In this document: piece by piece, positions 1-11,242 of the stretch | Layout: every line of letters starts with the position of its first letter | How positions within the stretch are numbered: the first letter of the stretch is position 1 | Assembly (NCBI RefSeq): GCF_030272615.1 | Contig: NC_081409.1 | Coordinates: 911,173,330 to 911,237,329, forward strand | DNA: 64,000 bases | Direction: 5' to 3' | Source: Cryptomeria japonica | Taxonomy: Eukaryota; Streptophyta; Pinopsida; Cupressales; Cupressaceae | Position numbers and translations under genes: made by a program | Notes under the pieces: generated by a model | Databases searched by the model: none | What the model was told of the DNA's origin: nothing | What the model saw: only the letters and a program-made list of their open reading frames with translations

Positions 1-1825
1 ATAGTTTGAACTTCCCAAGTGCTTTTGATTTTTCTCTGAGAAAAGTAACCCAACACATTCTAGAATAATCATCAATAATTAGCATGAAATATCTATCACC
101 TTGTAAGCTTTTAGTTCTAGCTGGACCACATAAATCAGTGTGAATTAAATCAAGGGCAGTATTGGATTTTTCTGGAATACTTTTGAAACTAGCTCTAATT
201 TGTTTTCCAAATTGACATTCCTTGCAAATTGTATTCTGAGGTTTCACAATTTTAGGTAGATCTCTAACTACCTTAGAAGTACTGATTTTTACCATGCAAT
301 CAAAATTTACATGACAGAGTCTTTTATGCCATAGCCAACTTTCATCTATATGTGCAATTAAGCATGCCTTTTCACTGTTATTCAAATGAAAGATATTACC
401 TCTAGTCTGATTACCGGTTGCAATTTCCAAACCAGTTCTAATCATGATTTTGCATTTTCCATTTTTAAATTGTAACTGAAAACCTTTCTCAACTAATTGA
501 CCAACACTTAAAAGATTATGTTTTAATCCTTCAACATAGTAGACATTGTCAGTGTTATGTTTGCCATCAAGAGATATTGAACCCTTACCTTTGATTGAAA
601 AGGCTTTGTCATCTCCGAATCTCACTAAACCACCATTGTATTCTTGAAAGTTCAAGAATTTACCTTTGTCTCCAGTCATGTGATGTGAGCATCCTGAGTC
701 AATAATCCATTCATCCTTTGATTCAACTTTAGCTGCTAGGGCTTGTTCTACTGGTTGAGCAATAGGTACCGGTTGATCTTCTGTTATAGCAACAAAAACC
801 CATCCATTGTTTGCTGGATCCTCATCAGAATCATCAGTCACACCTTCATCAGCAATGTAACAAGATTTATCTTTGTTTTTCTTAAATCTGTATCTCTGAT
901 ATTCAGGATTAGGTTTATATGTTCTTCTAGCTTCTTCTCTTAGTCTAGCATGTCTATCAGGGCATCTTGAAGCCATATGACCAATCTTATTGCAGTTAAA
1001 ACATTTAAAGGGTGCTTTACCTTCATACTTACTTCCAATTGGGCCTTTTGGCATTTTTCTTGCAAATAGTGCTTCAAGTTCTTCAAGCTCTTCATTCTCC
1101 TTCCTGGTTTCTTCAAGTTCTCTTGCATAAAAGGCTCTCCAGTTAGATTTGTCAAAGGATGGAGTAGATGATGTTGATGCTTTGAAGGCCAAATCAGTTT
1201 TTATAGTAGTAACATGACCAAATTCCTCAATTTCAAAAGCTGAAAGTTTTCCAATCAATGTATCCCTAGTTACTGATGTATTAGGCATTGTTCTCAACTC
1301 ATTTATAGCAGTAACCTTCATTTTATATGCCGGTGGCAAACCTCTTAAGATTTTTGAAACAATCTCATCTTCACTGAAGGTTCCTCCACAACATTTGATA
1401 CCCAAAACAATTTCATTTACCCTTTCCATAAAAGCAGAAATCCTTTCATCTTCTTCCATTTTTAGATGTTCATACCTGACTCGGAAGCTTTCAAGTTTTG
1501 CAATTTTGACTGTGGAATCCCCTTCATTCAGTGTTTCCAAATGATCCCAAATAGCTTTTGCAGTGGACCTATCTGATAATCCCATGATTTGTTGATCTGA
1601 TAATGCGCTCAAGAGTGCTTCTCTTGCTTTGCAATCATTTTCTTCATCTTTAGCTAAAGTAGTGGGAGCAATCTAACCAGCTACAACAACAGTATAACCA
1701 TTCTTAGTAACTTCCTAGATGTCTTTACCAATGCAATTTAGATGTGTCTCCATTCTGATTTTCCATATCCCATAGTTGGTTCCATCAAGTTTAGGACTAT
1801 CCTTTCTGAAATAATTAGTAGACAT
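1..1825 (-). pseudogene. Copia gag-protease-integrase (N part), nearly open frame with two stops
   Basis: The frame starts at an ATG at 1825-1823 (MSTNYFRKDSPKLDG...) and stays open to the window edge except for TAG codons at 1717-1715 and 1675-1673. It contains in order the gag core, an intact CCHC knuckle (CFNCNKIGHMASRC, about 960-1005), the aspartic protease motif WIIDSGCSHHMTG (about 680-710), the GAG-preintegrase region with WLWHKRLCHVNF, and the beginning of the integrase core (DLCGP...LIIDDYSRMCWVTFLREKSKAL). The first stop sits where Copia gag normally has Trp (IGKDIW), so TGG to TAG is likely. This is one of the best preserved frames in the window, but as read it is not translatable from its ATG. 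Confidence 0.85.
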
Positions 1826-1868
1826 TGGATCTCCTCAAGTTGTTAAACTTTTGCAAAAAGAGGACTAT

Positions 1869-1880
1869 GCTCTGATACCA
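1869..1880 (-). other. Primer-binding site of Copia E (initiator tRNA-Met type)
   Basis: The minus strand reads TGGTATCAGAGC, the standard plant Copia primer site complementary to the 3' end of initiator tRNA-Met, two bases inside the LTR edge. It fixes the LTR boundary and the element direction. Confidence 0.93.
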
Positions 1881-1882
1881 AT

Positions 1883-2949
1883 TGTAGGTCCCGGAGACAA
1901 CTGAGAGGGGGGGGGGGGGGGGGGGGTGAGTCAGTTGTCTAAGAAATTCAAACCAAAAACTTATTAACTAACTTAGTGCTTAATACCAGTAAATCAGTTA
2001 AGTATGCCGGTAAACAGTGTTATCAAAAAATTACTATAACGGTAAGAATTAATGCATGAAACATAAGCACAAAGTCATCCACAACACATGACACCAATAT
2101 TTGTACGTGGAAACCTTGTAAGGGGAAAAACCACGATGGGAAACCTTACCCACAATTAGATGATACTACTGCAGATAGTAATTGTACAAGAGGGGTCTGC
2201 ACATGCAGAAAGGCCAACAGCCTAGAGCTCACTGCTCAATCACAAATGGGAGTCACACTGACTACAGTTGGATGGTTAAATCCAATAAGAATGTACTGCA
2301 CAAAATAGCATCTTCATATGCTAGATTCAATACTGGTGTAATGCTAATATGCTTCTACAAAAACCTAACTTCACCTTCAAATGATGTCTTCGTGTATACC
2401 TCTGCTTGATCTCGCATATACCTTCGCACAATTCTTTTTCGCATTCCACACTTGATCTTATAAATAAGATCTTATATTTATACCATACCCTAAGACCAAT
2501 TTTAGTAGGTCGGCTCTACAAGATATTACAATAAAAACATTTTACAAACAATACAATATCCAATGCAATAACTGATTGAATATGTCGGCTTAATGCATTT
2601 ACAACAATAATAAATCATCTCCATAGTGTGCCATGCTGATCTGGAAAAGATAAACCTGCCGGTGTAACCCTAGATAACCTGGACCTATTTGCCGGTAAAA
2701 GCAAATATGCAAATAAGAATATACCAATGATTATTACTTCAAAATAAAGTGTCCACATGATGTCTTCAACATTACCAAGTGTCTTCCTTGTCATTCTAGG
2801 TACCAGTGAACATTATATCCTGTCGGTTAACCATATACCGATAACTGTTGCACAGTTTACTGTTTGCCAGTGAATGTTGCTGGATCTCCAAAGTAGGTGT
2901 ATTTAGTAGGTGTTGACATCAATGACAAAACCATACCAAAATACTAATA
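1883..2949 (-). repeat. 5' LTR of Copia E (about 1.07 kb)
   Basis: Begins TGTAGGTCCC beside the primer site and ends ...ACTAATA, the decayed form of ...ACCAACA in its sister copy at 29683-30677. A run of 20 G at 1907-1926 lies about 25 bases from the inner edge. Compared with the sister copy it keeps about 60 extra bases near 2525-2590, where the other has a deletion between GTCGGCT repeats. A small plus-strand open frame (2182-2409) is antisense to the element and is not considered a gene. Confidence 0.88.
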
Positions 2950-3739
2950 TCGCATAGAGTACATGATTAGCAATAAAATTAAGATATAAACACTGAATCT
3001 TGTATGTCATTCACATGTTCTCATGGTCATTAACTGATATAATCATCTTGATGAATGATCATTGATAATCCTTTATTACTTGCTGGTTGATCCTTTGTTT
3101 TCTGAGTTTTATGATTCAGTTGTTATAAAATGCCTTGATCTTCGTTGCTTTGTTCCTCGTTATCTATTTCAAAACCCTAGGTGTTTTGTTGTTTCTAAGT
3201 TTTCCGAATGTTTTGGATTTTCAAAGATTTAAAAGATCACCTTAGCAAAAGGAATTAGGATTTTGCCCCCAGTGGAAACAAACTTTATTATGGTTGTATG
3301 AATTGATCAAGATCCAAACCATGGTGGGATATAATGCAGATATGATTGATTCTGATAAAATCTAAGACAGTGACTACGATAAGTATGTCAAAGATTGATA
3401 ATTTTTGGTAAGCTACATATTTCCTGCTAAATGGTGCAAAGTAATCGATGTGAAAGATGAAATGGATGAGGTAGGATAGATGGCAGCGATAGATGCAAAT
3501 AGGATGGAGTGGATAGGTGCGCAAAGCGATCTCATAGATGGAAGAACTCACTTTTTAGATAGCGCCTATTGACCAGGTTTTCAGTGTCTAAATTTATTGC
3601 ATTTTTTTCCATATTTTGATTTTTTTCTTCTGTTTTCGTTGTTTTATGCTTTTTAGGGATTTTCTGCTTTTCTGATTTTTATTGATTTCTTTAGGACTTT
3701 ATATGCTTTTATTGATTTTTTTTTTCAAGACTTTATATC
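2950..3739 (-). other. 3' non-coding part of Gypsy D
   Basis: AT-rich sequence downstream of the integrase stop, with no coding frame. A purine-rich GGGGGCAAAAT segment on the minus strand (about 3265-3280) resembles a polypurine tract, but no LTR start with TG follows it directly, so I do not assign the 3' LTR here. Confidence 0.5.
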
Positions 3740-5074
3740 TCAAGCATAGAATTTCTTGAGATGGATGGAATTGATAGGTTCATCAAACCAATCACCTTCA
3801 GGAGTAGATAACTTGTATGCTTCTGAGCCATATGCTGCTACTATAACAAAAGTACCTAACCAATTTGGTTCAAATTTACCCTTCTTTTCTCGGTCTTGCT
3901 GATTTCTCAGATTCTCCCTTAGAACTATATCTCCAATCTGAAAAATGTGTGGCTTGACTTTATTATTATAACTTCTTGCCATTCTCTGTTGATATGCCTT
4001 CAAATGATTTGTTGCATTTTGATGACGTGCCTGAATCAACTCAAGTTCTTGAAGTCTAGAGACTCGTTGTTCTTCTTCTGGTATAAGACCTTTCAAGGAA
4101 ACTCGTAGAGAAGGTATCTCTTCTTCTATTGGTAATATGGCTTCTGATCCATAGACTAAGCAATATGGAGTTTCCCCTGTTGGTGTGCGGATGCTGGTTC
4201 AGTATGCCCAAAGAGCAAGATTTAGCTGAATGTGCCTATCTTTTCCAACTTCATTGACTGTTTTCTTCAGGATTTTCAAGATAGTCTTGTTTGATGCCTC
4301 AGCTTGACCATTTCCTTGTGGATAATATGGTGTAGAAAACTTATGTTGGATATGGAATCGCTCATATAGTTCCTTCACATCTTGATTCTTAAATGATCAT
4401 CCATTATCAATGATAATGGTCATAGGAACTCCATAGCGACAAATTATATAATTCAAGATGAATGATGATATTTGTTTTCATGTCACCTTTGTCAAAGGTA
4501 CTACTTCAATCCATTTAGTGAAATATTCAGTAGTAGTCAGAATGAACTTATGTCCATTAGAGGATGAAGGATTTATCTTACCTACTAAATCAAGGCCCCA
4601 TTGAGAAAATGGCCATGATCCTGCCATAGGATGCAATTCTTGTGCTGGTGCGTGGATGAGATTCCCATGGATCTGACATTGTTTGCATTTCTTGGCATAT
4701 GTGAATGAATCTCTCTCCATAGTAGGCCAATAGTAACCCATACAAAGAAGTTTCTTAGTTAGTGTTGATCCACTTGAGTGTGTGCCACAAATACCTATGC
4801 GAACTTCGTTAAGAAATTTCTCAGATTCTTCTTGATCGATACATCTCAATAAAGTGGTATCTAGATCTCGCCTATATAAGGTATCAGCAATAATACTATA
4901 GCAGGATGACCGACGGATAAAATTTCTTCTCTGATTGTGGGATAGGTCAGGAGGAAGGATATTCTCTTTTAAGTATTGATAAGTTTGGTCGTATAAGAAT
5001 TGATTGGTTCCGGATATATGGCAAATCATGTGGGTATGCTGGAATTCAATGGTAGGGGTTAAGATATCTTCCAC
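3740..5074 (-). pseudogene. Gypsy D integrase, one frame with three internal stops
   Basis: One reading frame runs through the zinc-binding region (EVRIGICGTHSSG ... YAKKCKQCQ), the catalytic core (WGLDLVGKINPSSSNGHKF; IIIDNG; QAEASNK, giving D, D and E) and the C-terminal part ending in EPINSIHLKKFYA. TGA stops occur at 4480-4478, 4399-4397 and 4201-4199. The latter two fall at DNG-R-SF and WAY-R-TS positions, where CGA to TGA by CpG deamination is the simple explanation. All three catalytic acidic residues survive. It would have inserted the element's cDNA into the chromosome; it is not translatable now. Confidence 0.88.
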
Positions 5075-5107
5075 CAGGAATTCATAACATTGTTGATTCT
5101 CCTAATT

Positions 5108-5743
5108 CTACAAGAGAGATGTTATTGTAGCCATTGCATCGGCTACTTTATTCTCATTTGTTGGGATCTGAGTGAATGATACTTCTTCAAAGTGTTCTTT
5201 AAACTCTTCTACCAACTCTTTGTAGGGCATGAGCTTGTCATCCTTAGTTTGATAATCGTCATTTATTTGGTTGATGATAAGCTGTGAATCACCATAGACA
5301 TGTAATTCCTTGATATTCCATTCAATAGCCATTTTGAGCCCAATAGTCAATGCTTCATATTCTGCAGTATTATTTGTGCATGGAAACTGCAGTCTATATG
5401 ATTTGGGAATTGTGTGTCCCTGAGGTGTGATGAACAAAATTCCTGTGCCTGATCCATATTGTGTATAGGAACCATCAAAGTACAACTCCCAAAATTTTGT
5501 ACTTATTGTCAGAATGTCTGCATCAGGAAATTCAATGTGCAATAGCGTGTCATCTTGTAAAGGTGCTTCAACTAATTGATCAGCAATGACTTGTCCTTTG
5601 ATAGATTTTTGGTCAACATATTCTATATCAAACTCACTTAGTACCATAACCCATTTTGTCAGTCTGCCTGTCAAAGTTGACTTGTTCAACAAATGCTTTA
5701 GTGGATCTATTTTTGCTATCAGTTTCATAGAATGAGTCAACAT
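5108..5743 (-). pseudogene. Gypsy D second (archaeal-type) RNase H and connection region
   Basis: In frame with the upstream RT and downstream integrase but bounded by stops. The second half starts LYFDGSYTQYGSGTGILF, passes NNTAEYEAL and ends HVYGDSQLIINQI...ENKVADAMA, matching the extra RNase H domain of plant Tat elements, with acidic residues in FDGS, AEYEA and YGDSQ preserved. The first 70 residues are the tail of the Ty3-type RNase H and tether (SEFDIEYVDQKSIKGQVIADQL). RNase H removes the RNA strand during cDNA synthesis. Confidence 0.85.
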
Positions 5744-7030
5744 ATAATGTCATAGTTTCTGAGTTGCAAATACAACTGCTAGGCATGTCTTCTCTATTGA
5801 TGTATAGTTCAATTCATAGCCAACAAGTGTTCTTCATATGTAATAGACTGCTCTTTCTTTTCCTTCTTCATCATGTTTTGCTAAAAGAACTCCTAATGAT
5901 ACATTTGTCGCTGAGATATAAAGTAACAATGGTTTCCCTTTGATTGGTGATACAAGTACTAGAGGATTCATGAGATATTCTTTGATTTGCATAAAAGCCT
6001 CTTCACACTTCTGATCCCATTTGAATGGAACATTCTTATGTAAAAGATGAGTGAATGGATGACATCTATCTGCTAATTGAGAGACAAATCTTCTGATTGA
6101 TTGCAATCTCCCTTGTAGAGAATGCAATTGACTTATGTTCCTAGGTGACTCCATTTCCATGATAGTTTTGACCTTTTCTGGATCTACTTCAATTCCATGA
6201 GCTGATATAATGTACCCAAGAAGTTTTCTAGAGGTTACTCCAAATGCACATTTCTTTGGGTTTAATCTTAACTGATATTGTTCTAGCCTATCAAAGATCT
6301 TGCCCAAGATGTTCAAATGTTCTTTCCTTGTATGATATTTTACAAGTATATCATCTACATAATCTTCCATAAATGTACGCATCATATCATGAAAAATTAT
6401 CGTCATGGCTCTTTGATTAGTTGCTCCTGCAATCTTAAGCCCAAATGGCATAACATTCCAACAGTAAGTACCCCATGCACAGGTGAATGATGTCTTTTCT
6501 TGATCTTCAGGGGTAATTCTTATTTGATTGTATCCTGAGAATCCATCCATTAATGAAAACATCTCATGTCCTGCTGATAAGTCCACAATTATATCAATGT
6601 TGGGTAGTGGGAAATCATCTTTGGGACATGGCTTGTTCAAATCTTTGAAATTGGTGCAGACTCTTATGCTTTTATCTGGCTTTGACACTGGCATAATGCT
6701 TGAAACCCATTCTGGATAGGCAATAGGTCTTATAAAACCCACATCCAATAGTTTCTGTAGCTCATCTTTTACAAGGAGAGCGATGTGTGAATGCATTTTC
6801 CTTAGCTTTTGTTTAACTAGTTTTGCTTTTAGATCCACATTGAGATGATGCATGATAAGATTGGCATGAAGTTCTGGCATGTCTGCATAGGACCAAGCAA
6901 AATTTATCTATCTTTGTCTGAAGAATTCTATGTATTCTTTCTTCTTCATCTGATAATGATGCAGGAGCATGAAGTACCTTGGGATCTTTGGTGTGCCAAT
7001 GTTTATTGCTTCTGTTGGTTCTATTAGAAT
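5744..7030 (-). pseudogene. Gypsy D reverse transcriptase and first RNase H
   Basis: A 348-residue open stretch (6880-5834) carries the RT palm: KPDKSIRVCTNFKDLNKPCP, DDFPLPNID, SGYNQIRI, the MPFGLK motif and the catalytic YVDDILV at about residues 168-174, then GYIISAHGIEVDP and the start of Ty3-type RNase H (LLLYISATNVSLGVLLA). Stops follow at 5836-5834 and near 5749 within RNase H. The N-terminal part between 7030 and 6880 is readable only with a frame change. Catalytic Asp residues are intact, so loss is by stops rather than by active-site mutation. Confidence 0.88.
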
Positions 7031-7042
7031 AGCAGATCTCTC

Positions 7043-8800
7043 CTAAAAATATGCAGGGAGGATTGCAAATTTTCCATCTTCTGGTGCCTCAAAGAGGTTT
7101 TCACCGTCAAATACGTCCTTTATTTTTTCTCTTGATTGATCTAGTGTTGCCATGAAATGGTTTTTAGCACTAGGTCTTTTTCCTTGTTTTTTTTCAATTT
7201 TGCGACTGGAAAGTTTGGCATTCTCTTGACTGCAAGAAACATTACTTGATTTCGTGATGGAAGATATCTTAGGTGTTATGGGTTCGACAACATTAAGACA
7301 CACAACTAAGTCATGGTCATTGGAAAAGACATCCAATTCGGGATTTTCTAGGTTATCCCAATCAATTACTTCTGGATGAAGAAGGGGCAAGTCATAGTCA
7401 TTGTCATTGTTAGGTGCTTCAAGGTTCATGACATAATAGTCATAATTTGGCGTAGAGTAAGTAATGTCATAGATAGAACGCTCTTGAGGATAGTCTCTCC
7501 CAAGTGTTCTCCAATCAGTTCTAACAAAATCAATATTTGTATTTTGTGGTTCACATTCAAGTGACTCTTCATCTGATGTTTGTCCCTCAAACAAATGGAT
7601 TATATTAACACACACATGTTTAACATTGCAAGTTCCTTCTTGATTAATTTCAATAGATTCATTTGTATTTTGAAGTTGACATACTTGTGCACATGATATA
7701 GAGGATTCTTTTGTTATCTTTTGTCTTCTCTCGAACTCAACTTCTTTTGGACTAATAGTCAATCCTTCTTGACTATCTATTAGTTCTTCCATACCTTGGT
7801 ATGTCTTGCTCATCATTTGATAGAAATCTGATATTTCTTGATACTTGATCAATAACTGTTTGTGTTTCTTGTGGTGTTACTTCTTTTTCATTTTCATCCT
7901 CTTTCTGTTGTTGTCTTGTATATGCCTCTTTTCTCTGGATTCTGAGTTCTTCTTGTCTTCTTTTTAACTCTATCCTTTGTTTTGTAAAAGACAAGTCTTC
8001 ATTTGTGATAGCTTCTTGCTCTTCATTCTTTTATTCACTTGATACACTAGATGATAGACCTGGACCCCATTCATAGTCATTTGAATCTGTCTCTGTACCA
8101 TTGTCTAGGATTACACCACTATACCATACAAGAATATTGTATGGTGCAAATAGTTCTCTAATTTTGGCCATCTCTTCTTTCACTGCTTCTAGAATATCTT
8201 GCTCAGATTTAGCACTTGCTCGTATTCCTTGAACTTGTTTACAAGATTCTTCTTCTCTTTTGATTGCAAGTTCTTCTTATTGTTTCTCATGTTCTTCTTG
8301 TTTTTGCTTATTGGCTACTATTTCCGTTGCTTGGTGTAGCTTTTCTTGCCATGGTTCTTCTTTAGGGACTGCTTTCTTTCTCCACTTTGGTTGTTGATAA
8401 TTATGTTGCTTTTGATTTGATTTTGGATATCCAAGTCTTGATTTATCTTCTTTAGATTGCGAGTGAGGACAAATATGTTATGAAATACCTTCTTGTCGCT
8501 TACCAATTCACCCTTTTCCTTCATATCCCATTTTTTGCATGATCTTATAACCATTGCCATATTTCTCTATGAGAATATTGACTTCTACAGTTGTTGCTAT
8601 AGTTTCATTTTCATCTTTGTACAACCAAACAAGAATGTCCTTGTCTTCAGTTTCTTCTGCAAGTTTTCCAGCTCCAAAAAATGCTCCATTAAACATTTCT
8701 TTTGATTTTTCTGAGATCCGTGGTTGAACATTTGTAGACTTTCCATATGATTTAGGTGAAAGTGGCAAGCTATGTAAGGAAGATTTTCCCATTCCTTCAT
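7043..8800 (-). pseudogene. Gypsy D spacer between protease and RT, with a G-patch motif
   Basis: About 1.75 kb of coding-like sequence in several frames (8792-8508, 7994-7773, 7852-7043). The first piece contains YKIMQKMGYEGKG preceded by KYGNG, a G-patch signature (Gly-rich, xxMGYxxGxGLG type) associated with RNA binding. The middle is a Glu/Lys/Arg/Gln-rich, probably coiled-coil stretch (KQRIELKRRQEELRIQRK) and the end is acidic. G-patch modules next to protease are known in some retroelements, so this is likely an element domain and not a captured host gene. Exact frame joins cannot be fixed by eye. Confidence 0.65.
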
Positions 8801-9020
8801 CATTTAATTTGAGATTTTTCTCAAAGGTTTCCCATAACTTTTCTTGAATTTATTTGGTAGGATATATTGATTCTGTGTTATGTGGAACTCTTATATCTTG
8901 TGTTGGCTTCAGATTATTGCAATATTGGTTCGAGTTTGCAATTATAGTGACTTATTGTCCCCCATGAGGAAACTTTACACATTGGTGATATGTAGAAGGA
9001 ATTGCTTGCATGTTGTGAAT

Positions 9021-9530
9021 TCATGGTCTTCCCAGAAGAATGTTATAAGAGAGATTCAAATCTAAAACTTGGCGTAATGTATTCCTTTCTACAGGTCCTA
9101 TTTTGATTGGTAACACCACAGTTCCTTTAGTAGAACGCTCTTCTTCATCATAAGCCTTAACGATTATCTTCTTCTTTGGATCTACTATATTTTCTGAATA
9201 TCCCAAAGCCTTTATTAAACTTAATGCACAAATGTTTAAGCCAGCTCCACCATCTATGAGTACGCGTTTGACACGAGTTTTATTAATGGTGACTTCAACA
9301 TGTAAGGGAGCATTGTGAGGATGTTGCAAGCATGCGTCATCATTTTCAAAAAATATAAGCAATGAGGGGCTATAAGGTGTCCCACCATGTTTTGGAACTG
9401 ATCTACATCCAGGTCTTTTGAAACCGTTGTTTCCATTAGAGATTTTTCCAAAATTTCCTTATGCATAGGTGAAACTTTGAGAAGATTTAAAATTGATATT
9501 TGAGTGGGTATTCTTTGCAATTGTTCCACT
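9021..9530 (-). pseudogene. Gypsy D aspartic protease
   Basis: Two overlapping frames (9529-9254 and 9362-9021) must be joined by a frameshift near 9370 to give one domain. The active site reads VLIDGGAGLNIC, the D-G-G form used by plant Tat/Athila-type proteases instead of D-T/S-G, and the flap/end motif is YNILLGRP. The protease would cleave the gag-pol polyprotein. The frameshift makes this copy non-functional. Confidence 0.8.
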
Positions 9531-9541
9531 AAGTTATATTG

Positions 9542-11242
9542 TCATGAAGTGGATGTTGATTCATTTGTTATACCCGGAAATGTAACCTTCACTTTGCTTC
9601 TCGTAATGACGTTGATTGGTTCTGAAGGTGTGTTATCTTTAATAATGATGACATTTACCACATCATCATACGTATAAGTGTAGTTCACTTTATCTTTGCC
9701 TTTGTCATCTTTTGATTTATATTGTTCACCTTTTTCATAATTTGGAAGTGGAGTTTTGAAGGCTAGATGTGATTCATTTGTCTTATGACTATCCACTATG
9801 ATAGTTCCATTATTGATTAAATCTTGTATAAGGTGCTTCAATCTTTGACAATCATTAGTTTGGTGTCCTTTATTTCGATGGTAATTGCAAAAATGATTGT
9901 TGTTCCACCAATTAGGTTTGACTTGTGGTTCATAACTTCTTGCTTCTGGTAAAATAATCAGTTTATTTGCAAGAAGAGTTTTTAAAGTTGATTCCAAGGG
10001 TTCTCTATTTTTTGTGAATATCCTACGAGGATTGGAGAAGAAAGACTTGGATTTATTGTTTTCTTGATTGTTATTGTTTGGGATTTGACTTGATAGATTA
10101 AAGATTGGTTGTTGTTTTGTAGCATTATTGTCATCATTTCCTCCATTGATGACATTCATATTCTTTGACCGGAATTTGGGTTTGTCATAGTTGTTGTTGT
10201 TGTTGTTGTGGTTGTTGTGATTGTTATGGTAGGAATTGTTGTAAAGCTTTAGCTCTCATTTCTTTACCATTGCGTCTTATATTTTTAGACCATTCTCAAT
10301 CATCTTGGCGAAAGAAGGAGGATATTGCATTTTTAGACGATAACTCATTTCATCGATAAGATTATCAATGAATATATCCTTTTTTTCTTGATCAGGTACA
10401 TCACTTGGATACCTATTAAACATTCATTTTCATCGCTATAAGAAGATCATGAAAGATTCACCATTCTTTTGCTTAACATTGCATAAATCCAACATTGTTA
10501 TCTCATTTCTTACATTGTAGGAGTATTGTGAAATAAACCTATTCACAAGTTCTTCAAAAGATTTGATTCCATATGGTAATCTTGAGAACCATTCCATTGA
10601 TTGTCCATTTAAACTCTTAGGGAATAGACGCATCAGGTAAGTTTCATCGTGTGCAAATTCCATACTCATAGTACAAAATTCCCTAATGTGATCTTGAGGA
10701 TCAAATTTCCCATCGTATTTATCATATTTAGGGATTTCAGAATGTTGTGGAAATGGTATCATATTTAAACTTTTGTCAAAAGGATACGAGAAAATATCTT
10801 CCAATGAATACTTCTTGGAACTCGTTCCATTCTGTATATTTTGTATTTGTTGTTGTAGAGTTTGCATTTGGTGAGTGAGATTTAACAAAGGATTATCCAT
10901 ATGGTTTATCCTTGTCTCTTCATGTTCTTTTCTTGTTTTATCTCCCCTTGTTTCTTCATGGCTTTCTTTGTTTATATCTTCGTTATTTGGATCATTTGTG
11001 TTTTGAGTGTTACTCATCTCCGTATCTTGTTTCAAGCCTTCTATGTTAAAGTCTTGTGGCAATTCAGCTCCTGATTTTGCCAACATTAAAATATATTTTT
11101 ATTTTTGCTTCGCTAATAATTTTTCTATTAGTCTATCAAATTTGAAATCTTTCTCAAGGTCTCTAATGGTGTTATTGACCACTTTTTCATCAACAACTGT
11201 ATACCCAAAAGTTTCGAACGTTGAATTATCTTCTTCTTCCAT
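9542..11242 (-). pseudogene. Gypsy D gag (capsid and nucleocapsid)
   Basis: The likely start is the ATG at 11242-11240 (MEEEDNSTFETFG...), with an in-frame TAA shortly before an internal Met at 11086. The capsid domain follows (PFPQHSEIPKYDKYDGKFDP, MEWFSRLPYGIKSFEELVNRF), then stops near 10436, then a nucleocapsid part with CNYHRNKGHQTNDC, the CX2HX4HX4C knuckle of Tat elements, and a basic tail. A poly-Asn stretch encoded by repeated GTT on the plus strand (10190-10215) separates the two. Frames of the two main pieces agree, so decay here is by stops. Confidence 0.82.

Larger units (their letters stand above)
1..2949 (-). mobile_element. Copia element E (Sirevirus-like), 5' part, runs off left edge
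   Basis: Read on the minus strand the order is LTR (2949 to 1883), primer-binding site, gag, protease and the start of integrase, the Ty1/Copia order. The far side is outside the window. It appears to have inserted into Gypsy element D: coding and untranslated sequence of D resumes at about 2950, and the next five bases (TCGCA) would be its target duplication, which cannot be verified without the other end. LTRs of about 1 kb and the initiator-Met-type primer site suggest the Sirevirus side of Copia; that lineage call is an inference. Confidence 0.85.

Noticed and set aside
2182..2409. Plus-strand 75-aa frame, with a close relative at 29995-30201
   Set aside because: Similarity comes from both lying in LTRs of the same Copia family; it is antisense to the element and has no known motif.
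8493..8705. Plus-strand Phe/Ser-rich frames in the Gypsy D spacer
   Set aside because: Shadow of the Glu/Lys-rich minus-strand coding sequence.
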